From positions 1 through 64,000 of the forward strand of contig NZ_JAIUZO010000001.1 in assembly GCF_020171365.1 (NCBI RefSeq): DNA of 64,000 bases, read 5' to 3'. The DNA comes from Qipengyuania gaetbuli (GTDB lineage: Bacteria > Pseudomonadota > Alphaproteobacteria > Sphingomonadales > Sphingomonadaceae). Shown one piece after another: positions 51,993 to 59,547 of this stretch. The notes under the pieces are model-generated. The model saw only the letters and a list, made by a program, of their open reading frames with translations. It was not told the DNA's origin and ran no database searches. Positions within the stretch are counted from its first letter, which is position 1. The number at the start of each line of letters is the position of its first letter. Position numbers and translations under genes: made by a program.

Positions 51993-52040
51993 GTGTGACG
52001 ATCCCTTTGTCCCTGTTCGCCGGATCATCTAAACGGAAGT

Positions 52041-52057
52041 GGTTATTGTCCGGTTAA
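52041..52057 (-). promoter_or_regulatory. CtrA-like box upstream of the chemoreceptor
   Basis: On the minus strand TTAACC-GGACA-ATAACC reads as two half sites with 11-base phasing. It differs at one position from TTAA-N7-TTAA, the CtrA consensus of alphaproteobacteria. It lies about 50-65 bases before the chemoreceptor ATG (51992) and also 57 bases before the divergent VWA gene. Function is inferred from motif similarity alone. Confidence 0.4.
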
Positions 52058-52114
52058 GGGCAATCCACGATTTCCCTCTTCCACCGCCCTGCGGATGCAG
52101 GCTAGGAAGCGCGG

Positions 52115-53296
52115 ATGTTCTTCAATTTCGTCGACGAGCTTCGGGCCGCGGGTATCCCCGCCAGCTTCAAGGAACACCTCACGCTGCTGGAGGCGCTCGA
52201 CAAGGACGTGATCGAGCAGACACCCGAGGCGTTCTATTACCTCTCCCGCGCGACCTTCGTGAAGGACGAAGGCCTGATCGACCGCTTCGACCAGGTGTTC
52301 AGCCGCGTGTTCAAGGGCATCATGTCCGATTATGGGCAGAACCCGGTCGACATCCCGGAAGACTGGCTGAAGGCAGTCGCAGAGAAATTCCTCTCCGAGG
52401 AAGAGATGGCCAAGATCAAGTCGCTGGGCGACTGGGACGAGATCATGGAGACGCTGAAGAAGCGGCTCGAAGAGCAGGAAAAGCGCCACCAGGGCGGCAA
52501 CAAGTGGATCGGCACCGGCGGTACCAGCCCCTTCGGCAACTCGGGCTACAATCCCGAAGGCGTGCGGATCGGCGGCGAGAGCAAGCACAAGCGCGCCCTG
52601 AAGGTCTGGGACAAGCGCGAGTTCAAGAACCTCGACAACACCAAGGAACTGGGCACCCGCAACATCAAGATGGCGCTACGCCGCTTGCGCCGTTTCGCCC
52701 GCGAAGGCGCCGCGGACGAGCTGGACCTCGATGCGACGATCGAGGGCACGGCCAAGCAGGGCTGGCTCGACATCCATATGCGGCCCGAGCGGCACAATGC
52801 CGTCAAGCTGCTGCTGTTTCTCGACGTGGGCGGATCGATGGACCCGTTCATCAAGGTGACCGAAGAGCTGTTCAGCGCCGCGACGAGCGAGTTCAAGAAC
52901 CTCGAATTCTTCTACTTCCACAACTGCCTCTACGAAGGTGTGTGGAAGGACAACAAGCGCCGCTGGCAGGAGCGTACCAAGACTTGGGACGTGCTCCACA
53001 AATACGGCCACGACTACAAGATCGTCTTCGTCGGCGATGCCGCGATGAGTCCCTATGAAATCACCCATCCGGGCGGCAGTGTCGAGCACATGAACGACGA
53101 GGCTGGCGCGGTGTGGATGCAGCGTGTCACCAACACCTATCCCGCCACGGTCTGGCTGAACCCGGTGCCGGAAAAGCAATGGGGCTATTCCCAGTCGACC
53201 AAGATCATGAAGCAGCTGGTCAACGACCGGATGTATCCGCTGACGCTGGACGGTCTCGACGATGCTATGCGCGAACTGAGCCGCAAGCAGGGCTAA
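52115..53296 (+). CDS. VWA domain-containing CoxE-like protein, partner of MoxR ATPase
   Basis: 393-residue protein. The N-terminal part begins MFFNFVDELRAAGIPASFKE, which matches the CoxE-like family. The VWA metal site reads LLLFLDVGGSMDPFIK (DxGGSM in place of DxSxS, usual for this family). The C-terminal part ends with KQWGYSQSTKIMKQLVNDRM and LTLDGLDDAMRELSR. It normally works with a MoxR ATPase encoded next to it; that gene is 1.6 kb upstream here with a chemoreceptor between. Substrate complex unknown. Confidence 0.88.
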   Translation: MFFNFVDELRAAGIPASFKEHLTLLEALDKDVIEQTPEAFYYLSRATFVKDEGLIDRFDQVFSRVFKGIMSDYGQNPVDIPEDWLKAVAEKFLSEEEMAKIKSLGDWDEIMETLKKRLEEQEKRHQGGNKWIGTGGTSPFGNSGYNPEGVRIGGESKHKRALKVWDKREFKNLDNTKELGTRNIKMALRRLRRFAREGAADELDLDATIEGTAKQGWLDIHMRPERHNAVKLLLFLDVGGSMDPFIKVTEELFSAATSEFKNLEFFYFHNCLYEGVWKDNKRRWQERTKTWDVLHKYGHDYKIVFVGDAAMSPYEITHPGGSVEHMNDEAGAVWMQRVTNTYPATVWLNPVPEKQWGYSQSTKIMKQLVNDRMYPLTLDGLDDAMRELSRKQG

Positions 53297-53354
53297 GCCA
53301 CCGGTTTGCCAAGGTTTTTCGTTTGCGGTATCTTGCGCCGCGAAAGGAAGGCTG

Positions 53355-53687
53355 ATGCACTACCTTGCCCTTACCTGCCTGCCGCTAGCCGGACTGGTGC
53401 TTAGCGCGCAATCTCTGCCGCGCGTCGTGGAACCCGAAGGCCAGATCCTCAATCTGCGCGAGCCGCAATCGGCACGATGCAACGAGGTAATTCGCGAAGT
53501 TCGCGTAACCGGCGGGCTACCTGCCTTGCAGCGAGGGCCTGCGACCGGCGAGGACGGCTATATGATCGCGGCCGTGGACAAACGGGTCGATGGCTGTGCC
53601 GTCATGCAGATGCATGGCGACGTGAACGACTTGCGGCCGCTGCCCGAACCGACGGACGAATATCTCCTCCGTCCCGCAAGCGACTAG
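53355..53687 (+). CDS. Small secreted protein, unknown function
   Basis: 110 residues. The first ~20 (MHYLALTCLPLAGLVLSAQS) look like a signal peptide. The mature part has two Cys, in ARCNEVIRE and DGCAVMQMHG, that could form a disulfide, and it ends RPLPEPTDEYLLRPASD. I do not recognise a family. ATG at 53355 has AAAGGAAGG a few bases upstream. It lies 58 bases after the VWA gene and its stop is 4 bases from the convergent NamZ-like gene. Confidence 0.7.
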   Translation: MHYLALTCLPLAGLVLSAQSLPRVVEPEGQILNLREPQSARCNEVIREVRVTGGLPALQRGPATGEDGYMIAAVDKRVDGCAVMQMHGDVNDLRPLPEPTDEYLLRPASD

Positions 53688-53691
53688 GCAC

Positions 53692-54894
53692 TCAGCTATA
53701 AATGAGGTGCGGCGCGATGGTTTCGCGCCATGCTGCCTCGTCGCGGGAAGCGATCTCGTCGAGATCACCCGCCTCGGCCTCGCTATCGTCCACCCATTCG
53801 CGAAGTGACGGCCCGCCGTTGATCACGTCGATCGCGAGCCGGTCGAACTCGTATTCATAGGGAAAGTTGCGCCAGATCTCGTAGTCCGGGTACAGCGTGC
53901 GGATGGCCTTGAAGGCCAGTGCCTGAAGCCGCCAGGGCTTGAATTCATGATGGTCGTAGAACGGACCTTCTGCGTGGATCATCAGACCGTTACACAGCTT
54001 TCCTGCGTGCTTGTGGAAGGTCGGTTCGAACCAGCATTCGCGCAAGGCGCAGCCGCGTAGCCAGCTCGGCGCCTGCCGGCGCATTTCTGCCAGGACTGAG
54101 GGTGCATCGATATCGGGCGCGCCGAACAGGACCTCCAGCGGGCGGGTGGTGCCCCTGCCCTCGCTCAGCGTGGTGCCTTCCAGCATGACAGTGCCGGCAT
54201 AGGCGCGGGCCATGTTGACGTTGGCGGCATTAGGGCTGGGGTTGATCCACACCCGGTCATCCGGCCAACCGTAACCGGGTGCCTTGCCGGGCTTCCAGCC
54301 TTCCATCTCGATCACGCGATAGTCCACGTCGAGCTTGAAATGGTCGACGAACCAGCGCCCCATCTCGCCCATGGTCATGCCGTGGCGCATTGTCATGGGC
54401 GCTGCGCCGACGAAACTCTCCTGCCCCGGCACCAGCAGCGTGCCCTCGACTGGTCCCCCAGCGGGATTGGGGCGGTCGAGAACCCAGACTTCCTTCCCGC
54501 CCTTGGCCGCTTCCTCGAGCAGGTAAAGCAAGGTCGTCACGAAGGTGTAGATGCGGCAGCCGAGGTCTTGCAGATCGAACAGGAAGACGTCCGCCGTGCT
54601 CATCATCTGGCCGGTCGGACGGCGCACCTCGCCGTAGAGGCTGAAAACGGGGATGCCGTGGCGCGGATCGGTTTCGTCCGCGGTTTCGACCATGTTGTCC
54701 TGCTTGTCACCCTTGAGTCCGTGCTGCGGTCCGAAGGCGGAGGTGACATTGATACCGCGCGCAATCAGCGCGTCGAGCGAATGGTCGAGCTGCGCCGTGA
54801 CCGACGCCGGATGCGCGACAAGCGAGACACGCTTGCCTTCGAGGGGAGCGCGAAGTTCGGCCTGTGTGAGCAGGCGATCGATACCGAATTTCAT
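53692..54894 (-). CDS. DUF1343 / NamZ-like exo-beta-N-acetylmuramidase family protein
   Basis: 400-residue protein of the DUF1343 family, whose characterised member NamZ releases terminal MurNAc from peptidoglycan fragments. Family segments are visible: AHPASVTAQLDHSLDAL, FGPQHGLKGDKQDNM, IPVFSLYGEVRRPTGQMM, VFLFDLQDLGCRIYTFV and VLDRPNPAGGPVEG. Unlike secreted relatives it has no signal peptide (start [11 protein letters not shown]), so it would act in the cytoplasm on recycled muropeptides. The first 4 bases overlap the DOMON-like gene stop. Confidence 0.85.
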   Translation of the reverse strand: MKFGIDRLLTQAELRAPLEGKRVSLVAHPASVTAQLDHSLDALIARGINVTSAFGPQHGLKGDKQDNMVETADETDPRHGIPVFSLYGEVRRPTGQMMSTADVFLFDLQDLGCRIYTFVTTLLYLLEEAAKGGKEVWVLDRPNPAGGPVEGTLLVPGQESFVGAAPMTMRHGMTMGEMGRWFVDHFKLDVDYRVIEMEGWKPGKAPGYGWPDDRVWINPSPNAANVNMARAYAGTVMLEGTTLSEGRGTTRPLEVLFGAPDIDAPSVLAEMRRQAPSWLRGCALRECWFEPTFHKHAGKLCNGLMIHAEGPFYDHHEFKPWRLQALAFKAIRTLYPDYEIWRNFPYEYEFDRLAIDVINGGPSLREWVDDSEAEAGDLDEIASRDEAAWRETIAPHLIYS

Positions 54895-55433
54895 GCCGCG
54901 TTGGGTGGCCCAAGCTCCGCCTTGAAGCAAGACGCATCGTGGAAATCCGGCTGATCTTTCCCATGATCCATCGCCCAGAAGCTCTTGATGCCGCCCTCTT
55001 CCTCGATGACGCAGGTCAGGCCCATCGCGCTGGGGGCGTCAGGCAGGGCAGAGTTGGGAAGCGCAGCATCGAAAATCGCGAAACTGCTGCCGAGCCGCAT
55101 GGTGCACGCGGGCTCCCGGGGAACGGGCCGTTCGGACATGCCGTCTCGGTAGCCGGAAAAGTCGTAAGCGTTCCATCGCTCGGACGGCGAGAGATTCCAT
55201 TCCGAGTAAGCTTCGCCCTCCATGGGGTTGAGAAACATCTCGAAACAGGTGGTTTTCCAAAGCTCGTCGGCCCTGCCCCTGCCCGCGAACTGTGGCACGA
55301 TGAGGCGCGAAGAACCCTCCACCCGCCAGCGAAGTCTCAGCCAATCGGCATCCCGGCCGATGATCCGTGCCTGCACGCTTGTGACCTCGAGAGGTGGAAA
55401 GGCGGGATGCGCGATCAGTTCATGCGTTTGCAC
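54891..55433 (-). CDS. DOMON-like domain protein
   Basis: 180 residues. A beta-sandwich reads through [59 protein letters not shown] and [20 protein letters not shown]. This pattern, including the E(M/L)F(L/I)...WN(L/F)SPS core, matches the small DOMON-like proteins. DOMON folds bind heme or sugars; the ligand here is unknown. No signal peptide. Start is GTG at 55433. It overlaps the NamZ-like gene by 4 bases, so a sugar-binding role linked to muropeptide recycling is plausible. The tyrS gene diverges 32 bases away. Confidence 0.8.
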   Translation of the reverse strand: MQTHELIAHPAFPPLEVTSVQARIIGRDADWLRLRWRVEGSSRLIVPQFAGRGRADELWKTTCFEMFLNPMEGEAYSEWNLSPSERWNAYDFSGYRDGMSERPVPREPACTMRLGSSFAIFDAALPNSALPDAPSAMGLTCVIEEEGGIKSFWAMDHGKDQPDFHDASCFKAELGPPNAA

Positions 55434-55465
55434 GGGGCCTCGTTCCTGCTAGCGGGCGGCCTGTC

Positions 55466-56695
55466 ATGAGCAGTCACCAATCCGAACTCCTGCGCGTGCT
55501 CGAAGAGCGCGGCTACATCCACCAGGTCACCGATGTGGAGGGACTCGATGCCCTCGCCGCCAGCCAAGTGGTGCCCGGCTATATCGGCTTCGATGCCACC
55601 GCGCCAAGCCTGCATGTCGGCAGCCTCGTCCAGATCATGATGCTGCGCCGCCTCCAGCAGGCCGGACACAAGCCCATCGTCGTGATGGGCGGCGGCACGA
55701 CCAAGGTGGGCGATCCATCCGGCAAGGACGAAAGCCGCAAGATGCTCACCAACGAAGATATCGACGCAAACATCGCCGGTATCCGCAAGGTGTTCGAACG
55801 CCTGCTGACCTTTGGCGGCGGGCCGACCGATGCGGTCATGGTCAACAATGACGAATGGCTGAGCCAGCTCGGCTACATCGAGTTGCTGCGCGACGTCGGG
55901 CCGCATTTCACGATCAACCGGATGCTCACATTCGATTCGGTCAAGCTGCGGCTCGAGCGCGAACAGCCGCTGACATTCCTCGAATTCAATTACATGATCC
56001 TGCAGGCCTACGATTTCCGCGAGCTGGCGCAGCGTTACGGCTGCCGTTTGCAAATGGGCGGCAGCGACCAGTGGGGCAATATCGTCAACGGCATGGAACT
56101 GGCGCGCCGGATGGACGGCAGCGACCTGTTCGGCCTGACCACCCCGCTGCTGACCACTGCGGACGGGTCCAAGATGGGCAAGACCGCCGCCGGCGCCGTG
56201 TGGCTCAACGAGGAGCAGCTGCCGAGCTACGATTTCTGGCAGTACTGGCGCAATGTCGACGACCGCGACGTGGGCCGTTTCCTGCGCCTGTTCACCGATC
56301 TTCCGCTGGACGAGATCTCTCGTCTCGAGGCGCTGGAAGGAGCCGAGATCAACAGCGCCAAGACCGTCCTCGCCAACGAAGTGACCAAACTTGTGCGCGG
56401 CGCGGAAGCTGCCGCACTGGCGGAAAAAACCGCCTCCGAGACCTTTGCCGGTGGCGGCGCTGGCGAGGATCTTCCAACCCTGTCGGTCGGCGAGGAAGGC
56501 GTGCGCATTGGCGCGGCCCTGACTGCACTGGGGTTCACCGCCTCGAACGGCGAAGCCAAGCGCAAGCTGGCTGAAGGCGCGGTCAAGCTGGACGGCGAGA
56601 CGGTGAGCGATCCCGGTCACCTGGTGGAGATTGCCGAAGGCGTCGAGGTCAAGCTTTCGCTGGGCAAGAAGAAGCACGCGATCCTGCGCCGCTGA
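55466..56695 (+). CDS. tyrS: Tyrosyl-tRNA synthetase
   Basis: 409-residue class I synthetase. It has the HIGH-like motif in [20 protein letters not shown], the Tyr-specific [20 protein letters not shown] and [20 protein letters not shown]. The KMSKS-like loop is [17 protein letters not shown]-terminal S4 RNA-binding domain reads [23 protein letters not shown] at 55466 starts [14 protein letters not shown]; an upstream frame to 55394 is not conserved. It diverges from the DOMON-like gene. Confidence 0.96.
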   Translation: MSSHQSELLRVLEERGYIHQVTDVEGLDALAASQVVPGYIGFDATAPSLHVGSLVQIMMLRRLQQAGHKPIVVMGGGTTKVGDPSGKDESRKMLTNEDIDANIAGIRKVFERLLTFGGGPTDAVMVNNDEWLSQLGYIELLRDVGPHFTINRMLTFDSVKLRLEREQPLTFLEFNYMILQAYDFRELAQRYGCRLQMGGSDQWGNIVNGMELARRMDGSDLFGLTTPLLTTADGSKMGKTAAGAVWLNEEQLPSYDFWQYWRNVDDRDVGRFLRLFTDLPLDEISRLEALEGAEINSAKTVLANEVTKLVRGAEAAALAEKTASETFAGGGAGEDLPTLSVGEEGVRIGAALTALGFTASNGEAKRKLAEGAVKLDGETVSDPGHLVEIAEGVEVKLSLGKKKHAILRR

Positions 56696-56717
56696 GAAAA
56701 TTCTCACCCTACAAGTT

Positions 56718-56737
56718 CGGTTAACCGGATATTTGCC
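56718..56737 (+). promoter_or_regulatory. Palindrome / CtrA half-site-like element before PilZ gene
   Basis: CGGTTAACCG (56718-56727) is a perfect palindrome. TTAACCGGA within it is shared with the box before the chemoreceptor (52041-52057). The second half here (TTTGCC) has two mismatches to TTAACC. It is 55 bases upstream of the PilZ ATG. Weak support. Confidence 0.3.
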
Positions 56738-56791
56738 TTTTGCGGGCAAGTTGCAGGGATAAGGTTTGTCAAAAGCAAGGGATCGTCTCGC

Positions 56792-57130
56792 ATGAGTGCC
56801 GGAGCACAACTCAGCGTCACCGACCAGCGCCGCCTGGCGCGCCACCCGGTCGACCACCCGGTTATCGCTGAACACCACAGCCGTGGCGACATGCGCATGC
56901 ATATCGCAAATATCTCGGCCAACGGGTTCATGATCGACGATGCGCAGGACGTTGCGCGCGGCGACCGCGTCGTCGTTCGCCTGCCCGTCATCGGCCGCAT
57001 CGAAGCCTATTGCATCTGGAGCCGCGACAATCGCGCCGGTTTCCAGTTCGAGCGCATCATCCGCGTCGACGACTTCCTGTCGCTGATCGACACGCTGCAG
57101 CCGAACCCGCGCCTGCGCCGCCTGCGCTAG
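56792..57130 (+). CDS. PilZ domain protein (candidate c-di-GMP receptor)
   Basis: 112-residue single-domain protein. The c-di-GMP-binding RxxxR is in TDQRRLARHPVDHPV and the second motif NxSxxG in HIANISANGFMID. The rest is the PilZ beta-barrel (RGDRVVVRLPVIGRIEAYC). It probably links c-di-GMP level to motility or biofilm, but the target is unknown. It stands alone after tyrS. The tail is NPRLRRLR. Confidence 0.9.
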   Translation: MSAGAQLSVTDQRRLARHPVDHPVIAEHHSRGDMRMHIANISANGFMIDDAQDVARGDRVVVRLPVIGRIEAYCIWSRDNRAGFQFERIIRVDDFLSLIDTLQPNPRLRRLR

Positions 57131-57152
57131 GCTGCCCAACATTCATTTCTGA

Positions 57153-57201
57153 ACGCGCAAGCAGGCGTCTCTTCACAAGCGAAGGGGCGCCTGCCATGCG
57201 T
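57153..57201 (+). other. Strong leader hairpin in front of MFS exporter gene
   Basis: Arms 57161-57174 and 57181-57194 pair over 14 bp with two G-T wobbles around a 6-base loop; outer ACGC (57153-57156) can also pair with GCGT (57198-57201). The right arm contains GAAGGGG (57181-57187), the only ribosome-binding-like sequence before the start region. No T-tract follows, so it looks like a translational control element rather than a terminator. Confidence 0.45.
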
Positions 57202-57210
57202 TGGGCGTGA
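57196..57210 (+). CDS. Possible four-residue leader peptide Met-Arg-Trp-Ala
   Basis: ATG at 57196 reads ATG CGT TGG GCG TGA and lies 8 bases after GAAGGGG, a good spacing. Its TGA overlaps the GTG start of the exporter as GTGA. A ribosome reading this tiny frame would disrupt the hairpin and re-initiate on the exporter. It is too short to be recognised as a normal gene. The interpretation is inference. Confidence 0.35.
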   Translation: MRWA

Positions 57211-58520
57211 GAGAGACCGACACGCCCCCTTCCCCCGACACATCGCCGCTGCGCATCGCGAATTTCCGCGCCTACTGGATTTCGCGCCTGTCGATGACGC
57301 TGGCCCAGTACGCGATGATGCTGATCATCGGCTGGCAGACCTACAATATCGCGCGCGACGGCGGGATGGGTGTGGCAGAGGCGTCGGGCCAGCTGGCACT
57401 GATCGGCCTGCTGCAATTCGTCCCCCTGTTTATCCTGACCCCGTTTTCCGGGTGGGCGGCGGATCATTTCGACCGGCGCAACCTCGCTCGCCTGACGGTA
57501 GCGCTGCAGTTTGTGTGTGCGGTACTGCTCGCTTGGCTGACGGCCAGCGATACGCTTTCGCTCGCCTGGATCTTCGCTGTCGCGGTGCTGCTAGGGATAG
57601 CGCGAGCCTTCTCCGGCCCTGCGCTTTCCGCCCTTGCACCCAACCTCGTGCCAAAGGCGATCCTTCCCAATGCCATCGCCCTGTCGAGCATTTCATGGCA
57701 GGTCGGCATGATCGTAGGGCCCGCACTGGGCGGTTATTTTTACGCCATCGAGCCCTTCTCGCCCTATGCGGCGGCAGGGGTCCTGTTCCTGGTCTCAATG
57801 ACCGCGCTGTCGCTCATCGGCAAGGTGCCCCAGCCCCCGCGCGAGGCGAACAAGCGACCAATCCACCAGATGGTGGAAGGCCTGCGTTACGTGGTGCGCA
57901 ACAAGATGGTGCTCGGCGCCATCACGCTGGATCTCTTCGCGGTATTCCTGGCCGGCGCGACGGCGCTCTTCCCCGTGTACGCGCGCGACATCCTCGAGGT
58001 CGGGGAAACCGGCCTCGCCCAGCTTGCCATGGCGCCTGCCGTGGGTGCGGCGCTGACCGCGCTGTGGTTTTCTTTCCGCCCGCTGCAGAACAATGTCGGA
58101 CCCAAGATGCTGTGGGCCGTCGCCATCTTCGGCGCAGCGACGATCGTTTTCGGCCTGTCCACGTCCATGCCGCTCAGCCTTGCCATGCTGTTCATCGTGG
58201 GCGCGGCGGACATGTTCAGCGTCTATATCCGTCAATCGCTGATCCAGCTCCACACGCCTGACGACAAGCGCGGGCGCGTCTCGTCGGTCAGCCTGCTGAC
58301 GATCAGTGCCTCCAACGAGTTCGGCGATTTCTTTTCGGGCAGTCTGGCCTACGCCATCGGGCCGGTCGCGGCTGTGGTCGGCGGTGGCGGCGGTGCGATC
58401 CTGACGGTCGCCCTCTGGTCGAAGATTTTCCCCGTCCTGCGAACCACCCGGACCTTTGACCCGCCCGAGGAATTGCAGGAAGATACCCCCACCGGAAAGC
58501 TGCAGGAGCAGACCCCATGA
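57207..58520 (+). CDS. MFS exporter, EntS-like (MFS_3)
   Basis: 437-residue membrane protein with about twelve helices. The opening [20 protein letters not shown] matches the EntS-like group, as do [20 protein letters not shown] and [20 protein letters not shown]. It probably exports a small molecule such as a siderophore-like or drug-like compound. GTG at 57207 is favoured because it overlaps a mini-ORF stop; TTG at 57201 is the alternative. The stop overlaps the cysK start by 4 bases (ATGA), which suggests that the exported substrate could be cysteine-related. That link is inference. Confidence 0.85.
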   Translation: MRETDTPPSPDTSPLRIANFRAYWISRLSMTLAQYAMMLIIGWQTYNIARDGGMGVAEASGQLALIGLLQFVPLFILTPFSGWAADHFDRRNLARLTVALQFVCAVLLAWLTASDTLSLAWIFAVAVLLGIARAFSGPALSALAPNLVPKAILPNAIALSSISWQVGMIVGPALGGYFYAIEPFSPYAAAGVLFLVSMTALSLIGKVPQPPREANKRPIHQMVEGLRYVVRNKMVLGAITLDLFAVFLAGATALFPVYARDILEVGETGLAQLAMAPAVGAALTALWFSFRPLQNNVGPKMLWAVAIFGAATIVFGLSTSMPLSLAMLFIVGAADMFSVYIRQSLIQLHTPDDKRGRVSSVSLLTISASNEFGDFFSGSLAYAIGPVAAVVGGGGGAILTVALWSKIFPVLRTTRTFDPPEELQEDTPTGKLQEQTP

Positions 58521-59437
58521 AAGCCCAGTCCGTCCTCGAAACCATCGGCGGCACGCCCCACATCCGCCTCGCGCGCCTGTTCCCCGACCACGAGGTCTGG
58601 GTGAAGAACGAACGCGCCAATCCCGGCGGTTCGATCAAGGACCGCATCGGCCTTGCCATGATCGAGGACGCGGAGAAATCCGGCCGTCTCAAGCAGGGCG
58701 GCACGATCATCGAACCGACCAGCGGAAACACCGGTATCGGCCTCGCCATCGCCGCGGCAGTCAAGGGCTATACCCTCGTGCTGGTCATGCCCGAGAGCAT
58801 GAGCATCGAGCGTCGCCGCCTGATGCTCGCCTATGGGGCGAAGTTCGATCTCACACCCAAGGAAGGCGGCATGAAGGGCGCGATCGCCCGCGCACAGGAG
58901 CTGGTCGAGCAGACCGAAGGCGCCTGGATGCCGAGCCAGTTCGACAACCCTTCCAATTTCGAAGTCCACAAGCGCACGACCGCGCAGGAAATCCTTTCCG
59001 ATTTCGCAGATACGCCGGTCGACGTGATGATCACCGGCGTCGGCACCGGCGGACACCTGACGGGCTGCGCCGAGGTGCTGAAGGATAGCTGGCCCGCCAT
59101 GAAGGCCTTTGCCGTCGAACCGACGCTTTCGCCCGTGATCAACGGCGGACAGCCCGGACCTCACCCCATTCAGGGCATCGGAGCTGGTTTCATTCCCGAG
59201 AACCTGCACACCCAGTCGATCGACGGTGCCATCCAGGTCGACCCGGAAGACGCCAAGGAATGGGCGCGACGATGCGCCGTGACCGAAGGCCTGCTGGTCG
59301 GGATCTCGAGCGGCGCCACGCTCGCCGCCATAGCGCAGAAGCTCTCCGATCTACCCGCGGGCAGCCGCGTGCTTGGCTTCAATTACGACACGGGCGAGCG
59401 CTACCTTTCGGTACCCGATTTCCTCCCGACCGAGTGA
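58517..59437 (+). CDS. cysK: Cysteine synthase A (O-acetylserine sulfhydrylase)
   Basis: 306-residue PLP enzyme that makes cysteine from O-acetylserine and sulfide. The PLP lysine is in [20 protein letters not shown]. The [18 protein letters not shown] loop binds substrate and [19 protein letters not shown] binds the PLP phosphate. The C-terminal [13 protein letters not shown] fits CysK. It could be CysM or cystathionine beta-synthase-like, but length and motifs favour CysK. It is co-translated with the upstream MFS exporter. Confidence 0.92.
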   Translation: MKAQSVLETIGGTPHIRLARLFPDHEVWVKNERANPGGSIKDRIGLAMIEDAEKSGRLKQGGTIIEPTSGNTGIGLAIAAAVKGYTLVLVMPESMSIERRRLMLAYGAKFDLTPKEGGMKGAIARAQELVEQTEGAWMPSQFDNPSNFEVHKRTTAQEILSDFADTPVDVMITGVGTGGHLTGCAEVLKDSWPAMKAFAVEPTLSPVINGGQPGPHPIQGIGAGFIPENLHTQSIDGAIQVDPEDAKEWARRCAVTEGLLVGISSGATLAAIAQKLSDLPAGSRVLGFNYDTGERYLSVPDFLPTE

Positions 59438-59442
59438 CCTGA

Positions 59443-59483
59443 GGCAGGGGCGCTTTTCGACGAAAGGCGCCCCCGTCCCTGCC
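59443..59483 (+). terminator. Hairpin downstream of cysK
   Basis: GGCAGGGGCGC (59443-59453) pairs with GCGCCCC (59467-59473) and, past a 6-base bulge, TGCC (59480-59483). An inner TTTCG/CGAAA extends the stem. There is no T-run after it. It begins 5 bases beyond the cysK stop and probably marks the transcript end, though termination is uncertain. Confidence 0.5.
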
Positions 59484-59547
59484 AATTGCATTGGCGTTTC
59501 GAGACAAGGCTTTAGGCTGGTCCCGCCAAATCTTTTGGGGGACTGAC

